The notes under the pieces were generated by a model. It saw only the letters and a program-made list of their open reading frames with translations, was not told the DNA's origin and made no database searches. This document shows, piece after piece, positions 11,341 through 22,454 of a DNA stretch of 64,000 bases. Numbering within the stretch: the stretch's first letter is position 1; the number at the start of each line of letters is the position of its first letter. The translations under genes and the position numbers were made by a program. Source of the stretch: Aspidiotus rigidus (taxonomy: Eukaryota; Arthropoda; Insecta; Hemiptera; Diaspididae); contig JAVHKY010000001.1 of the NCBI GenBank assembly GCA_035079385.1, positions 11,990,501-12,054,500 on the forward strand, in the 5' to 3' direction.

Positions 11341-14300
11341 AAATATCGAATAATTATGTCCATAAACGCGAAACGTGCAAATACTGTCTAACGCGCATCA
11401 TCATATTTCGCAGATGGCCTCCTACATACATGGATCGTCCAGATTTTCAATTAGACAGCCTACCACTCTTTAGAAAAAACCATGCAGTATCATGGGAAAT
11501 CTAACTCTACTTTTGTGTACCTTTTCATGGATCTTTTGGAGGGACAGATCTTTAATATTGGGCTCTCGCTCACTAGGCTTGTCATCTATTGGTATTGATC
11601 ACTCTTCCCCACGAATATGGAATTTACAGAAAGTCCACTTCCACAGTCCTTCACATTGATTCCCAGTTTCTATTACCATCTGAAACATAAAGAGTCCTCT
11701 CATATTTCTATGATCTTCCTCTTAAGCGCGATTTGTCCCGAACCGAATTGTACCCAATGAAGACTTTGGCCCGGAGCGGCGCTAAGGTAAGGCATCTCCC
11801 AGCTTATTGCTAAGAGCGTCAGCCAGCTGACACCTTTGTCGGTGTATTTCCCCCTTCCCCTCAAAAACTTCAAAAAGGATTCGCCTTCCCCATTCGATAA
11901 ATTTTTCGAAAGATTTGGCCGAGGTCCTCAAGTCTCGTAGACTTGGATCCAGGGTGCTCTCGTTGGTTCTCCCCCTTAGGGAAGGGTAGAATTTATAAAT
12001 TATCATGTCCCGATTGACCGGCTTTCTACTTAGGGGAGACTAAGCGAAACTTCTCTATTCGTTTCAATGAGCATGACAAGGCTTCTGATACGAATCTAAA
12101 AACTAGGAAGTCCATCTTTGCCGCATCTAATTGAGGCCGGTCATCAGTTCGACATCAGCAAATACCACCCCATTTGGTCTGGGCAAAGGTTCCGTCGTCG
12201 GGAAGTAATTGAGGATTTTGGATTTGCTACCATTAGGGTAAGCATGGGAACTACTTTCTTAGTATTAGGCTAGGGTAGTGAGGCCACTAGCTAGTCAACC
12301 TGACGTACAGTATAGAAGCTTCCTCCCCCCCTCCAAAACATAGGCACAATATACTAGATTTATACTACGTTAAGAACTACTGATGATGAAGTTTTTTGGC
12401 TGATTGGCCGATGGCTCGACTTGATTGGAAAACAATCTATCATCGCAAATTCCCCGTCCCGGGTTGAATTTATAATTCCTAGCCAAACAACCCCTGGGTG
12501 TTCCTTTTGGTACAATTTCCAATACGGTGTGCCCCTGTGATGAAATGTGTGCTCTGAAAGTCAGATTTGTTTCTTTCTTTTTCATGATAATAGAGAGCTT
12601 ATACGATGATACAAAGTCTTCATGCAGTGTTTAACTGAATCAACATGGTAGGGGACGTTCAAATAAAAATTCTTCCCTTCTATTTTAATTTTGTTTCGGT
12701 TTTTTTCTGACAGTTCTCGATCGCGCCGGGAATTTTTCCCAGCAAGATATATTACGCTGGTGAATTATTTAAGCAGTCGCGAAGAAGGCGGTAAAGGGAA
12801 ACGGTGAATCGAGATATCAGATTTGGATTCTTTCAACGCGTTAGAAAACTTCGCCAACGAATCGGGAGACTGCGAGAGAGAGAAATGTCGAGAAACACCG
12901 CGAAGGAGTGAATTTGATGAAATAACTCGAACGCCTGCAGCAACGACCCCCAAAAATTTTTTCTATTAACATTCAGCAGATATTTGCGTCGACTGATCGA
13001 GCTCTCTTTTAATGTAGTAATTACAAAAAGGAGGAGAATAAAAAAGATAAGTGGCGAGCGAGAATTTCGTTCGCAGTCGAATTCTCTCATTCCTCTGTGA
13101 TTTCTGTATTATCGACTCTCGATAGTAGACATTTATAATGTTATTTTTATTTCTACGTCGCCCTTACGCGATCACTTCTTTATGCGCTATATAAACGCGA
13201 GCGCGGTAGCTATGTAAAGATGACCCAGCAACATATTATTGAAAGAGAGAGTATTACGGGAGGCGCACCGGATACTTAAGAATACGATCCTCGTTTTCCT
13301 GCATCGCGCATTCGTCCTTCGGCTGCAGAAAGAAGAAAAAGAATACAATTTCATTTTGAAAGGCTGTAGTGCGCGCGTCCTTTGGCCCACGAACTAATTG
13401 TATGTTTATACAGTTAAAGTTTTTCGAGTGCAACCAGCTGCATTCGTCTGTATGCGGTTTGCGACATTTCTTCCTTTTTTATTTCTACGTATCGTAAGTA
13501 GTTACAGTATACCTACCCGGTACTTATGAAGTCGGCGATCCATCAATAGGGGCAGCGTTCGTACGATAGAAATCTTATCAAAATGAAAGATCGATGAGTG
13601 TTTTGGCGAACGAATGGAATACTCTACATTGAAATGAGAGGTATATATTCGCGAAAGCCCGAAGAGAGAAACGACAATAGTCATTTGGGTTTACTTCTAC
13701 AAGGTAACAAAGAAATTAATCTGCGTACCGTATGTTTCACAAAAATAGGATACACTTGAAATTTGTATGCGATATTTTCAATAAAAATACGAACTTATAC
13801 GATTTATTTATCTTCGACTTCTCTTCTTCTGCGTTCATCCTGCCAGTCGGAAAAAAAGAAGGCCTATCTGGCATTATGTGAGACGTATATACGTTTCAAA
13901 GAGAAAAAAAAAAACCCTCTGTTGTTATTTTAAGTAGCGAGTTTCATTTCAGAAGACAATTTTCTACTCACGTCTATAGGGTACCACACGGTAAATCAAA
14001 GTAACGATCGAACTTCATTACAATTTATGCGTGTCTTTGGGAGCCCAAGATGGACCAGTACCACTACAGTCTCATAAAGGGTAGAGTAGAATATATTCAT
14101 TCATTATTGTATTCGACACCTACAACGATTAAAAAGCACGATCGCGATGCATCTATCTGACATCATCAAAATGCGTTCAAAATGGACCTTTATAAACGCG
14201 TCAGTTCGGTTTTCAATTAGAAAGGATGAGATATTAGGAGCAGATAACGTAAGCGTAGTACGCACGGGTTCATCGGCGAATCGAGAACAGTCAATATTTT

Positions 14301-15250
14301 CGACGGACAAGCTGTCAAAGAGTTATACGTACACGTCACCCCTAGGTGCAATGAAAATGGGCATCGCTGCTCTGCACAACCAAGGCTCATCGAGCTGTTT
14401 CTTAAAACACCTTTCCTGATGGTCCATCTTTTTCCGAATGCACGACGCGAGTACAAACGATTTTTATAAATACAATATTTACGCGATAAACATCTAAAGT
14501 ACTTCGCTTTTATCGTGTTACAATTTTTGTAGGCTCTCTTTATGATTCGTTTTCGATTGTTGAATGTGAACCCCTTTTTATGTTAATTCCAAAAGAGCTT
14601 CGTTCGTATAATATTCTCCGGTCTTCGCCTTTCGCTGGCATAACACGGGAGGATACAGCGTAGCGGTAATAAAATTTAAAAAGCTTTATATCATTCTTTT
14701 AAAATTTACAACGTTTCAAGTTCCGATCGCATCTAGTTCAATTCTACACCGAATACCAGTATAATATGCTGATCGATTTGAGATACAGTAGATTATGCTT
14801 ATTAAAAGACTTTCTTATTCTATTAGGTTACGATTTAGATAATTCTACAACACGCTGCAGACTGTCTACCATGTTGATCGTTCTCAGAAACTGCCAGCTA
14901 TTCATGAACATGTGGTTTTGTGGTTTAATCTATCGATTAACAATTGGACCAGTGAATATGCAATATTACCGAAGATTAATAGCCGCATCCATCAGTAAAT
15001 GTTTTGTCATCTATGGGACGGTTTTTAATAAGTTTTACGAGCGGGTATTTATCCGATAGGCCACTTCTACCCGGCCGTTCAAATAAACACATGTAACACT
15101 CTGATGGAATGAATTTACATATCTGAAAGAAGAAATAAATAAATCCCAAGGAGATGAAAAATGAACCGTGCGGATTCATAAGGGAATGCATGAAGGAATT
15201 TATTTGAAACAATGATTGGTAAAGAAAAAAATAACTTTCTGTAGCGTAAG
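11341..15250. other. Gene-free 3.9-kb stretch
   Basis: AT-rich unique-looking sequence. Small overlapping frames on both strands (for example 11782-12006, 12370-12585, 12833-13090 and 14147-14456) show no family motif and no supporting splice pattern that I could extend. Nothing else seen. Confidence 0.45.
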
Positions 15251-15257
15251 TAGTGGA

Positions 15258-15317
15258 TGACGTCATTAATATTTTATCCCCACAATAGGTCAAGGCCACA
15301 TCTATCTTATGACGTCA
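15258..15317. promoter_or_regulatory. Pair of full CRE palindromes
   Basis: Two exact TGACGTCA palindromes stand at 15258-15265 and 15310-15317. TGACGTCA is the consensus site of CREB/ATF bZIP factors. No adjacent gene was found, so a regulatory role is a guess; the pair could also be chance or part of a degraded inverted repeat. Confidence 0.25.
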
Positions 15318-15645
15318 TCAGCGAGTTGAAATCTTAGTCTAGTACGTGCGCTTATAGAGGTTTTTTAGCTTGGTATCCACGTGCTGGGCTATTTTGTTCT
15401 GTTTACCAGTAAGATGTACTAGTAGAGTGAATATGTTACTCAACATTACTACTAGACATACCCGAACTCATCCTAAGAAATTATTTTGTTGAAATTTTTT
15501 CATGCGAGTGAGTTGGAAACAGGCTAAACAGACGGGAGGAGAATAATCATCTTTGCTAGACGGTATGACGGTGGTACATCGCATCACCCTGACGAAACCT
15601 CCCTTAGAAACGAACTTTCTTAAAGAGGACGCTGTTTGAACAGTT

Positions 15646-18073
15646 TTTTTTTTTTTTAATAATAATCGCCTTTGAAAGAGAGACGGGGGCGTATGAGCGT
15701 GCACGCACGCCTAAAGTGGTCCCCGAAAAACCGCACCGCCGGCACCGGTATCCACCCCTTAGGGCATTGCGTCGGTAGTCCAGAGGGCTCGAATTGAGAG
15801 TAGCCTGGCTCCATTTCTCCTGGGGTTCCGTGCGCTGTGCAATGTCCGTCAATGAGGCCACTACAGGGGTCTACCCTACTGACCGAGGGAGCGCTCAGCA
15901 CTCAACCTGGAATTCAGATAGTCCTGTACCATGGACGCACGCGTATCAACTCCTCCACCAGAGCTTTCAGTCACCACTGGGAACTCACTAGAAGCTCACC
16001 AGCAATGTTTCGCGACTCTGGCTTCTCAGGCGGGGGTTTCTTCCTCCTCCTCTTCTTCTTCTTGGGTTGTTTTGTGCTTGCCCTTTTTGTTTTTTTTTTT
16101 TTCTTCTGTGGGGCGCTCTCTCCTGAGCGCCCTGTATGTGGCGGTACTGGTGCTGGCGAGAGATGATGTGGCAGCAGCAGCAGCAGCATGGGGGATGGTA
16201 CACGTAGATGTGAGAGGCCATAAAGTGGCTCTACATTTGCCGCTCCCATTCCGTGTTCATTTTCTTCTTCATTACCTTAGCGGCAAATATAGATACATAG
16301 TTGCATGCCTGCGTTGTTCTGAGCATACATGGAACCATATTACCTGGGGTGAGTTCTTCATCTTCCCCGATCTCAGCAAGAGACCGTTTTAGCTCACCCC
16401 GCTCACGTCTCTACGCCTCACACTTGAAGATGGTGTGTTATGGGTCATCATTCCGCTCCTGACAGGGTGAACACGACGGTTGTTCAACTTTCCCCATTTT
16501 GTGTAGGTACTTGTTGAAGCACCCATGGCCACTCATCATTTGTATGAGATGAAAGTTCAACTGGCCATGGTCTCGGTCCATCCACTGGTCAAGATCACGT
16601 ATTAGCACGCGGGTCCACTCACCCTTTCCTGTTTGGGCGAGTTGCTCTTTCCATTTGGCAAGCACGGAGCGCCTGGCCTCCTGCTTCACCCGCAAAACTT
16701 GATTGATGGTCCTTGTCTTCTTCATTGCCTCGAACACCGCTGCTCGCTCTTCCGCAAGCAGCTCAATTGGCGGCGTTCGTGCTAAAACGCAAAGAGCATC
16801 CGTCGACACAGTGCGGTAGGCACTAACACACCTAAGCGCTGCTCTTCGTTGGATTTTTTCCATTTCTTTTCGTCTATATGCAATCTTCATGGAGTCGGCC
16901 CAGACTGGGGCTCCATAAAGGAGGACCGATATTGCTACACTCATATAGAATCTTCTTACAGCTTCTCTAGGTCGTCCCTGATTCGACATTAGGTGGGACA
17001 ACCGTGTCACCACCCTGGCAGCTTTCTCCGCCACCATCTTGAAGTGGTGACGGAAGCTTGGCTTACTGTCGAACCAGAGCCCCAAATATTTTAGTACTTT
17101 CTTGTTCTCAATAGCCACACCTCGCAGGCGAAAGGTGGGTGGATTAAACTTTCGACGGGTCGTGAATATAATGGCCTCCGTCTTTTCTGCTGCCAAGCTT
17201 AATCCGGCCGACTCGATCCAACGGGTCACAGCCTCTAGCGCCTGGTTCACCTTGGTCTCCACCTCGGCAACAGTGTCGGCAGAGCCAACCACCAGTGTAT
17301 CGTCGGCATAGCATATAAGCTGTACCTCTGGTGGTAGCTTGATCTTAAAAAGGCCGTTGAATGCGATGTTCCACAATGTGGGCCCCAAAACAGAGCCCTG
17401 AGGAACACCGCATGTTACACTTTTCTTCACTGTGCCAGCAGACGTCTCTGCTACAATCTGTCTGCAGTTTAGGTAACTGCAGATGATCCTTAGCAGGTAA
17501 CCAGGCACCCTTGCGTTTTGTAGCATCTTCAAGATCTTCTGCCACGGAATGGAATTAAACGCATTCTTTATGTCGAGGCTGACAGCTGCGCAGAACCATC
17601 GCTTCTTCATTGCCGCAGAAGCTACCTTCTTCAGCTTGATTGCGGCATCTGAAGTACAGCGTCCGGCTCTAAAACCGTACTGACTCCCAGAGATTATCTT
17701 TTTGTACACTAAGTGGTTCTCCAACCGCGTTACCACTGCCCGCTCAAATATCTTGCCGACGGTGTCGAGCAGGCAGAGCGGTCGGTAGGAGGACGGCAGG
17801 CCAGGCGGTTTGTCCTTCTTCTCTATCAGTGCCAGCCTGGCCTTTTTCCAACGTTTTGGGTACACCCCCTCTGCAAGTGCCGTATTGAAAGCACTAGGCA
17901 GCAGAGAGGAGTCCACTACGTGGAGAGAGCTCCACACCGCGTTGGGTATTTCATCTGGTCCAGGAGCTCTCCATTGCTTACCATGCAGCCTTCGAACGGC
18001 TGCATTAATCTCCTCGGTACTAAAGAGGGGCACGTCCTCCTCCACTTGTGGTGGCGTAAACATAAGTGGCGGG
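15646..18073 (-). mobile_element. 5'-truncated R1-clade LINE with target duplication and poly(A) tail
   Basis: The element is bounded by a perfect 16-bp direct repeat, CGCTGTTTGAACAGTT, at 15630-15645 and 18074-18089. A poly(T) run directly after the left copy is the poly(A) tail of a minus-strand insertion. The endonuclease half of ORF2 is missing, as expected for incomplete target-primed reverse transcription. The 3' region (15660-16230) carries a (CAG)n microsatellite near 16170-16190 and A-rich runs. It landed in an older Penelope relic. Confidence 0.85.
16231..18063 (-). pseudogene. R1/TRAS-like LINE ORF2: reverse transcriptase and C-terminal zinc knuckle
   Basis: The 541-codon open part (18063-16438) starts just before the RT palm (WRAPGPDEIPN), with LPSSYRPLCLLDTVGKIFER, GSQYGFRAGRCTSDAA, motif A SLDIKNAFNSIPW, GVPQGSVLGPTLWNIAF and the catalytic CYADDTLVV. 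It continues through the thumb and connection into the typical R1-clade C-terminus, MSGHGCFNKYLHKMG with CSPC. There a TAA interrupts the zinc knuckle (NDDP-stop-HTIFKCE). A second stop (TAG where the family usually has Trp) follows CEA, and the homology runs on to 16231 (MNTEWERQM, stop). Full-length members also have an N-terminal APE-type endonuclease, absent here. The copy is dead but recent-looking. Confidence 0.85.
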
Positions 18074-18240
18074 CGCTGTTTGAACAGTTGGAACGACTTG
18101 TAGTTTTAATTTCTTCTAACGCCAGAGACTCTTCGACATGTAGTAAACTACCTCCAAGCGCGTATCTGTGCTCCTCAAACATAACCTGCAATTGCCTGCT
18201 AGTCCCGCCAATGCAGAAGGCCGGACAGTTCTGATGTTCG

Positions 18241-18489
18241 ATTTTTTCCCTCTCTTTGGAATTTCATATTTGGTTCTTACAAAAAGACGCTAATAAGAAC
18301 AGGGAGGAAGCCAAAGTAGTGAAGGGTGCGGCTCGACTTTCGAGAAAATTCATCTTGGTAGGGCAACGTGGTCCATTCGCCTGGTGTTTTCGGGTGAAGG
18401 AGTTGGTATGATCCAGGCATTTTTTTGTGGCTTCTTATGGATCGTTTTTTCGATCTTGAGAGTGAGGTGGTTCGACTTATTGAGAGATT
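18241..18489. other. Spacer between two Penelope elements
   Basis: About 250 bp without a gene; the open frame from 18425 runs into the inverted arm of the next element. Possibly 5' sequence of that element. Confidence 0.35.
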
Positions 18490-18566
18490 TGAGAATGAAG
18501 AAGTATACTCACGAAGTGTAAAAAAACCGAGTACAAAAACCGGAATAAAAGTGACACACCGCGCGC

Positions 18567-18592
18567 TTTCGGCTAAAGAGCAATTCCCAAGG
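18567..18592 (-). ncRNA. Hammerhead-like core in the left arm of element A
   Basis: Minus-strand CCUUGGGAAUUGC...AGCC-GAAA, the degenerate mirror of the motif at 20720-20744. Probably non-functional because the conserved bases differ. Confidence 0.25.
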
Positions 18593-18636
18593 TATAGAAA
18601 GCGACTGAACCCAACACCAACAAGAACGAGTGGAGG

Positions 18637-18894
18637 TCATGACTGAACCAGCGAGTCATCGACATGTGAATCATCCTCATAGACTAATTCAATCAATCCC
18701 TCCTCAGGAATGTACCTGTTCAACACGGTACTGTCTTTATTATTTCGGTGACGATGAATTTCGATTTCTTCTAAAGTTAAACGCTTGAAATATGATTTTT
18801 CCTTGTGAAGGAGAACTCCAGATCCCTCTTTGAGGCTATAACCACTTTCAATTAAGTGGTCAGCGAACGCCGACTCACCTAGTTTCTTTAGCAA
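18637..18894 (-). pseudogene. Inverted GIY-YIG C-terminal fragment (element A left arm)
   Basis: An 85-codon minus-strand frame (GESAFADHLIESGYSLKEGS ... YIPEEGLIELVYEDDSHVDD) is the C-terminal portion of the Penelope endonuclease. It is nearly identical to 20420-20660 on the plus strand. It lacks the GIY-YIG catalytic motif itself and is a by-product of element structure, not a gene. Confidence 0.75.
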
Positions 18895-18899
18895 ACGTT

Positions 18900-20662
18900 G
18901 TGGCTGATTTAGCTGTAAAAATCGGTCCTGGCGTAAAAACCCAGAACAAATGTGCCGAAATAGTTCGTAATAACCCCCTCCCTTGCATAAGTGATGCAGG
19001 GAGTGAATTGATCATAGATTTGAGGAGGAAGATTAGGGAGGAAAGGTTAGTAATTATAAAAGCTGACAACGGGAGTGCTGTCATAGTTATGGATAAGGCT
19101 TCTTGGCCAATGTGGGGCCAAGGAGGAGCCTCTTTTTGATTTTCCAAAATTCGTTAAGGAGGCTAGGAAAATTATTAATGGTAGTGAGGTTATCATTAAG
19201 AGCCCTTCATTAAAGAAAGCCATTTTGGAACCGAATTCTGTTCTTCACCTCCTTTACGGTTTGCCGAAGGTGCACAAAGAAAATGTGCCGATGCGGCCGG
19301 TTGTCTCGTTTGTTTCCTCCCCCACCTACTCCCTCGCTACGTTCCTCGACAGATGGTTCAAAGCTCGTGTGGACGTGGAGTCTCCTTATTCTGTCAAGAA
19401 TTCGAGTGCCCTGACTGAAAAATTGAAGGACAGGTTCAATTTTATGCTCATTTGATGTCGTTGGGCTTTTTCCTAATATCCCTAAAGCTACCACTGTGCA
19501 AGGGATAGGAAAATTGCATGAATTTGGCGAATTTTTTGACCTTTTTGAACGCCTGTTGGTCACCTAATTTTTGCAAGTTTGATGGTAAATTTTTTGAGTT
19601 CCCTGAAAAGGTAGGGATCTCTATTGGTTCCCCCTTGGGTTCTCTCATCTCGGCGGTTTTTATGTCCAAATAAGAGGTGACCTGTTTTCTTCGGGCCAGG
19701 GGTTTTTGAATCACGTTTTCTATTGGCATATTGTGCGCGTGGATTGGTCCTGCGGAGCTCCTGAGTGAGTTTCTCGCTCATTTAAATAGCTTATACTCTT
19801 CGATCAAATTCACTCTGGAAGTTGGTGGTTCCTCGATAAATTTTCTGCACTTAACCATATCTGTCATTGACGGTGTCCATGAATTCGGTATTTACCGGAA
19901 AAGTACTTCGACCGACATTGCCATCCACAGGTCATCTTTCGTACCTTTTGCCCATAAATTAGCTACATTTAATAGCTTAATCTATCGCCTCACTCAACTC
20001 CCTCTGTGTGAGGTTGCTTTCCAAAAAGAACTCGTGACGATAAAGCACTTGGCTAGAGTGAATCAGGTCAAGGTGGACATTGACCTTATGGTCCGCAGTA
20101 GACTCACAAGAAAATGTCTCGATTCTACAACCTCCCGCCCCCGCGAACTTCACCTTGATTGGCGAAAACGGTGGATTCGGGGAGTTTTTCCTCGGAGTTG
20201 AGCCGTGTCCCCGTCCCTTCGGTTTTCGGCCGGCGTTTTATAGTACTAATACTGTTAAGAGCCTCCTGGTCAAACGAAAAGGTCCGATACCTGTGGTCGA
20301 GAGGGTGGGGGTATTTATAGGGTGGCCTGTGGTAATTACCCTAGTGTTAACATAGGTATGACTGGCCGTCAACTCCAAATTAGAGTTGAACACAAGAAAG
20401 CCTGGGAAAAAGGAAAAGCAGGTGAGTCGGCGTTTGCTGACCTCTTAATTGAAAGTAGTCATAGCCCCAAATAGGGGTCTAAAGTTCTCCTACACAAGGA
20501 AAAATCATATTTCAAGCGTTTAGCTTCAGAAGAAACTGAAATTCATCGTCACCGAAATATTGAAGACATTACCGTGGTGAACAGGTACATTCCTGAGGAG
20601 GGATTGATTGAATTAGTCTATGAGGATGATTCACACTTCGATGACTCGCTGGTTCAGTCATG
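18900..20662 (+). pseudogene. Penelope RT plus GIY-YIG endonuclease, element A, frameshifted
   Basis: Plus-strand frames give the element protein in order. The N-terminal 'LVIIKADNGSAVIVMDK' box lies near 19050. HLLYGLPKVHKENVPMRPVV follows near 19245, motif A SFDVVGLFPNIPKATT near 19450, and VGISIGSPLGSLISAVF near 19610. The thumb reads FTLEVGGSSINFLHLT and FGIYRKSTSTDIAIH (19731-20201). The C-terminal endonuclease remnant ends in LIELVYEDDSHFDDSLVQS before TGA at 20660. Several frameshifts break it, and the YVDD catalytic box is destroyed around 19710-19745. GIY-YIG itself is obscured near 20310. Related to, but distinct from, the elements at 55.5-59.8 kb. Confidence 0.8.
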
Positions 20663-20719
20663 ACCTCCTCTTCGTTGTCACTCGTTCTTGTCGGTGTTGG
20701 GTTCAGTCGCTTTCTATAC

Positions 20720-20744
20720 CTTGAGAATGGCTGTTTAGCCGAAA
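20720..20744 (+). ncRNA. Hammerhead-like core in the right arm of element A
   Basis: Just after the stop codon: CUUGAGAAUGGCUGUUUAGC followed by C-GAAA. GGCU/AGCC can form a four-base-pair stem before GAAA, the spacing of a hammerhead ribozyme core (CUGANGA, stem II, GAAA). Hammerhead motifs are known in Penelope-like elements. Here the CUGAUGA box is altered, so activity is uncertain. Confidence 0.35.
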
Positions 20745-20810
20745 GCGCTCGGTGTGTTACTTTTATTGCGGTTTTTGTACTCGGCTTTGATTGTACTTCT
20801 TCATAATGGA

Positions 20811-21420
20811 TTACCGCAAAATTGAAAAACGAATGATTGGAGATGGAAGAATCTTAACTTCCCGAACAAAATCGGTATAATCCATACTAGGAATGTGGAC
20901 TAGTCTAAGAATGAACGAATTGAAGGCCGTAAATTTGTTGGTCACGCAGGGCAGAAATATCGACAGCTGTCTCCATCTGAAAACACTGAACTTAATGATG
21001 AACTTGGACGATGGAAACAATGAGGTCCAGGAAGTTAATCTTGATACCCGTCCCCCATTTTCATGGTAAACCAAATAGACGAATAGAAACTTCTGAAAGA
21101 TTGAGGAAGTCAGTAAGAAGATTCTTGAAAGCTTGCCGTAAGCAGAGGACGTCATCGACGTACCTGTACCATTTTTAAATAAGTTGTACCTATACTCAAA
21201 GAGTACAAAAATTACAAAAACTGCAGAAAATGTTTATGATTGGGCCGACACGATCTCTCCCGTATTTACGCATGAACGTCTCAGAGATGAAGGAGCCTAA
21301 CAGGGAACCGATAAGTATGCCGACTTCATCCGAAACTTGTAGAACAAACTCACAAGAAAACGAATTTTCAATGATGAGTTTATGAAGGCGCCTTGGTTCT
21401 ATTCAAGTTCAGAGCTCGAA
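20811..21420 (-). pseudogene. Another Penelope RT relic
   Basis: On the minus strand, from 21400 down, the reading passes EVGILIGSLLGSFISETFM (the GLPMGSPLS turn) and then RYVDDVLCLRQAFKNLLTDF (catalytic YVDD) near 21165-21110. A frameshifted thumb follows at 20811-21050. Many stops occur. It ends exactly against element A, so the two may be parts of one compound insertion, but their sequences belong to different subfamilies. Confidence 0.6.
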
Positions 21421-21438
21421 AGCTTTGAAGTCTGTAAA

Positions 21439-21590
21439 CTACACATGTGACCTGCGATGAGAAAAGGATGTCCATTGTCCATTGGGGCAGGAAAACTACT
21501 CCTCTCTGATTGGACATCCAATCAGAGAGAAATGGTGTTCCTGTCAGTGGGCAAGTAGCATCCTTTTCTCATCGCTGGTCACATGTGTAG
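21439..21590. repeat. Palindromic foldback element with a nested inner palindrome
   Basis: The ends CTACACATGTGACC and GGTCACATGTGTAG are complementary, and pairing continues through GCGATGAGAAAAGGATG on the left and CATCCTTTTCTCATCG on the right. The centre holds a second perfect palindrome, CTCTCTGATTGGA-CATCCAATCAGAGAG. Total 152 bp, non-coding. It looks like a small MITE or a cruciform-forming repeat. Confidence 0.75.
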
Positions 21591-21983
21591 CTCAAGGCCC
21601 AGTCTACTTCATGTTAGGCTAACTAGTTGACCGGCTGACTCATTCCAATTGTCCGCTGCTCTCCTTCATCAGTATTCTCAATCTAATATACCCTAATGTA
21701 CGGTATATTAGCCTAAGGGTCTCTGTTCTTAGTCCAGTACACGCATACATAGCCCAGTGTTGCGTAGTAAAGTATTAAACTACGGGGCGTGATGCACGAA
21801 CTTATAGACGAAAGGTAGGTTTGATATGTATAACTTGAAGGTCCAAATTGTTCCAAGTCCCGAAGTCATGGTTTAACGAAACCAATTTCCGAAATTAGGG
21901 ACAAAATATGTCAAAATTCAAATTGTTTTCTGCTAAAAATTATCGTGTTTCATTCACCGTAGTCAAGCAGTTTAAACCAAATA
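21591..21983. other. Gene-free; TA-rich repetitive words
   Basis: Contains phrases such as CTAATATACCCTAATGTACGG and 'gtatattagcctaag', similar in style to the TAGGCT-rich repeats at 8700-8900 and 45.35-45.86 kb. No gene. Confidence 0.35.
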
Positions 21984-22454
21984 CTATCTCCGTAACAGAG
22001 AGCGATGGAGTTTCATTTTGTTTAGTTTGTTTATATAGTGGGGAGTTACTAGTAGAATCATTACTACTTGATGTACAAAAGTGAGGTCTTCTTCCTCTAC
22101 ATCATTGTTAGGGGAAATACTTCTCTCAACTGGTGGAGTACCAAATACTTCTTCATCCGTATGGGATGTGATTGACTTAGAGGACACATGTCCTGGTCTC
22201 TTATTCCGTTGGGTTGGGATTGGAGTTCTCAAGCTCCTGCTGCCATTTCCATTATCTTGCGGACCAGTAGCCCCCGCCAGTACTCCCGCTTGCTCGAGTA
22301 ACTGGGGGTTGTTACCAATGGCCTCATCACTGACTGACGACCTCCACGAGTCTGAGTGCCTCAGCTGCGCGGCTGCTGGGTGTAGGGATCCTAACCTACA
22401 ATTCTTATCTGTTTCTTTCGTCATTTCATTCATTCGGGGGCAGGCTTTTTTCAA
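21984..22454 (-). CDS. Unassigned open frame, possibly LINE ORF1 5' region
   Basis: A 156-codon minus frame starting ATG at 22454. It is Ser/Pro/Asn-rich and hydrophilic (SWRSSVSDEAIGNNPQLLEQ, then AGVLAGATGPQDNGNG; later TDEEVFGTPPVERSISPNND), then acidic, then basic and hydrophobic. The composition resembles the disordered N-terminal part of LINE ORF1 proteins of arthropods. No zinc knuckle or other diagnostic motif is present, so I cannot assign it. Confidence 0.25.
   Translation of the reverse strand: MKKACPRMNEMTKETDKNCRLGSLHPAAAQLRHSDSWRSSVSDEAIGNNPQLLEQAGVLAGATGPQDNGNGSRSLRTPIPTQRNKRPGHVSSKSITSHTDEEVFGTPPVERSISPNNDVEEEDLTFVHQVVMILLVTPHYINKLNKMKLHRSLLRR

Larger units (their letters stand above)
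15468..18240 (-). mobile_element. Penelope GIY-YIG relic that hosts an R1-type insertion
   Basis: At 18090-18240 the minus strand reads CPAFCIGGTSRQLQVMFEEH, the Penelope GIY-YIG pattern (C..FYIGETSRQLK.R..EH) with its tyrosine changed. It continues as SLALEEIKTTSRSNCSNS and then jumps across the R1-type element to 15629-15604 (VLFKKVRF, stop). Removing the LINE and one copy of the target duplication restores a continuous frame. The fragment is otherwise unsupported further left. Confidence 0.55.
18490..20810 (+). mobile_element. Penelope-like element A with inverted terminal arms
   Basis: A plus-strand Penelope element flanked by the same roughly 390-bp sequence in opposite orientations: 18490-18893 (inverted) and about 20420-20805 (direct). 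The arms include the end of the GIY-YIG domain, the stop codon and the 3' untranslated part. For example the 'cctcaggaatgtacctg' at 18700 is the complement of 20585-20605. Such inverted partial copies joined to the 5' side are known for Penelope-like elements. Both arms carry a CUUGAGAAUGG...CC-GAAA motif discussed separately. Confidence 0.8.

Noticed and set aside
15794..16392. Overlapping plus- and minus-strand frames with poly-Ser and poly-Lys runs
   Set aside because: They lie in the 3' part of the R1-type LINE and reflect its CAG and T/C-rich low-complexity sequence; the LINE frame is on the other strand.
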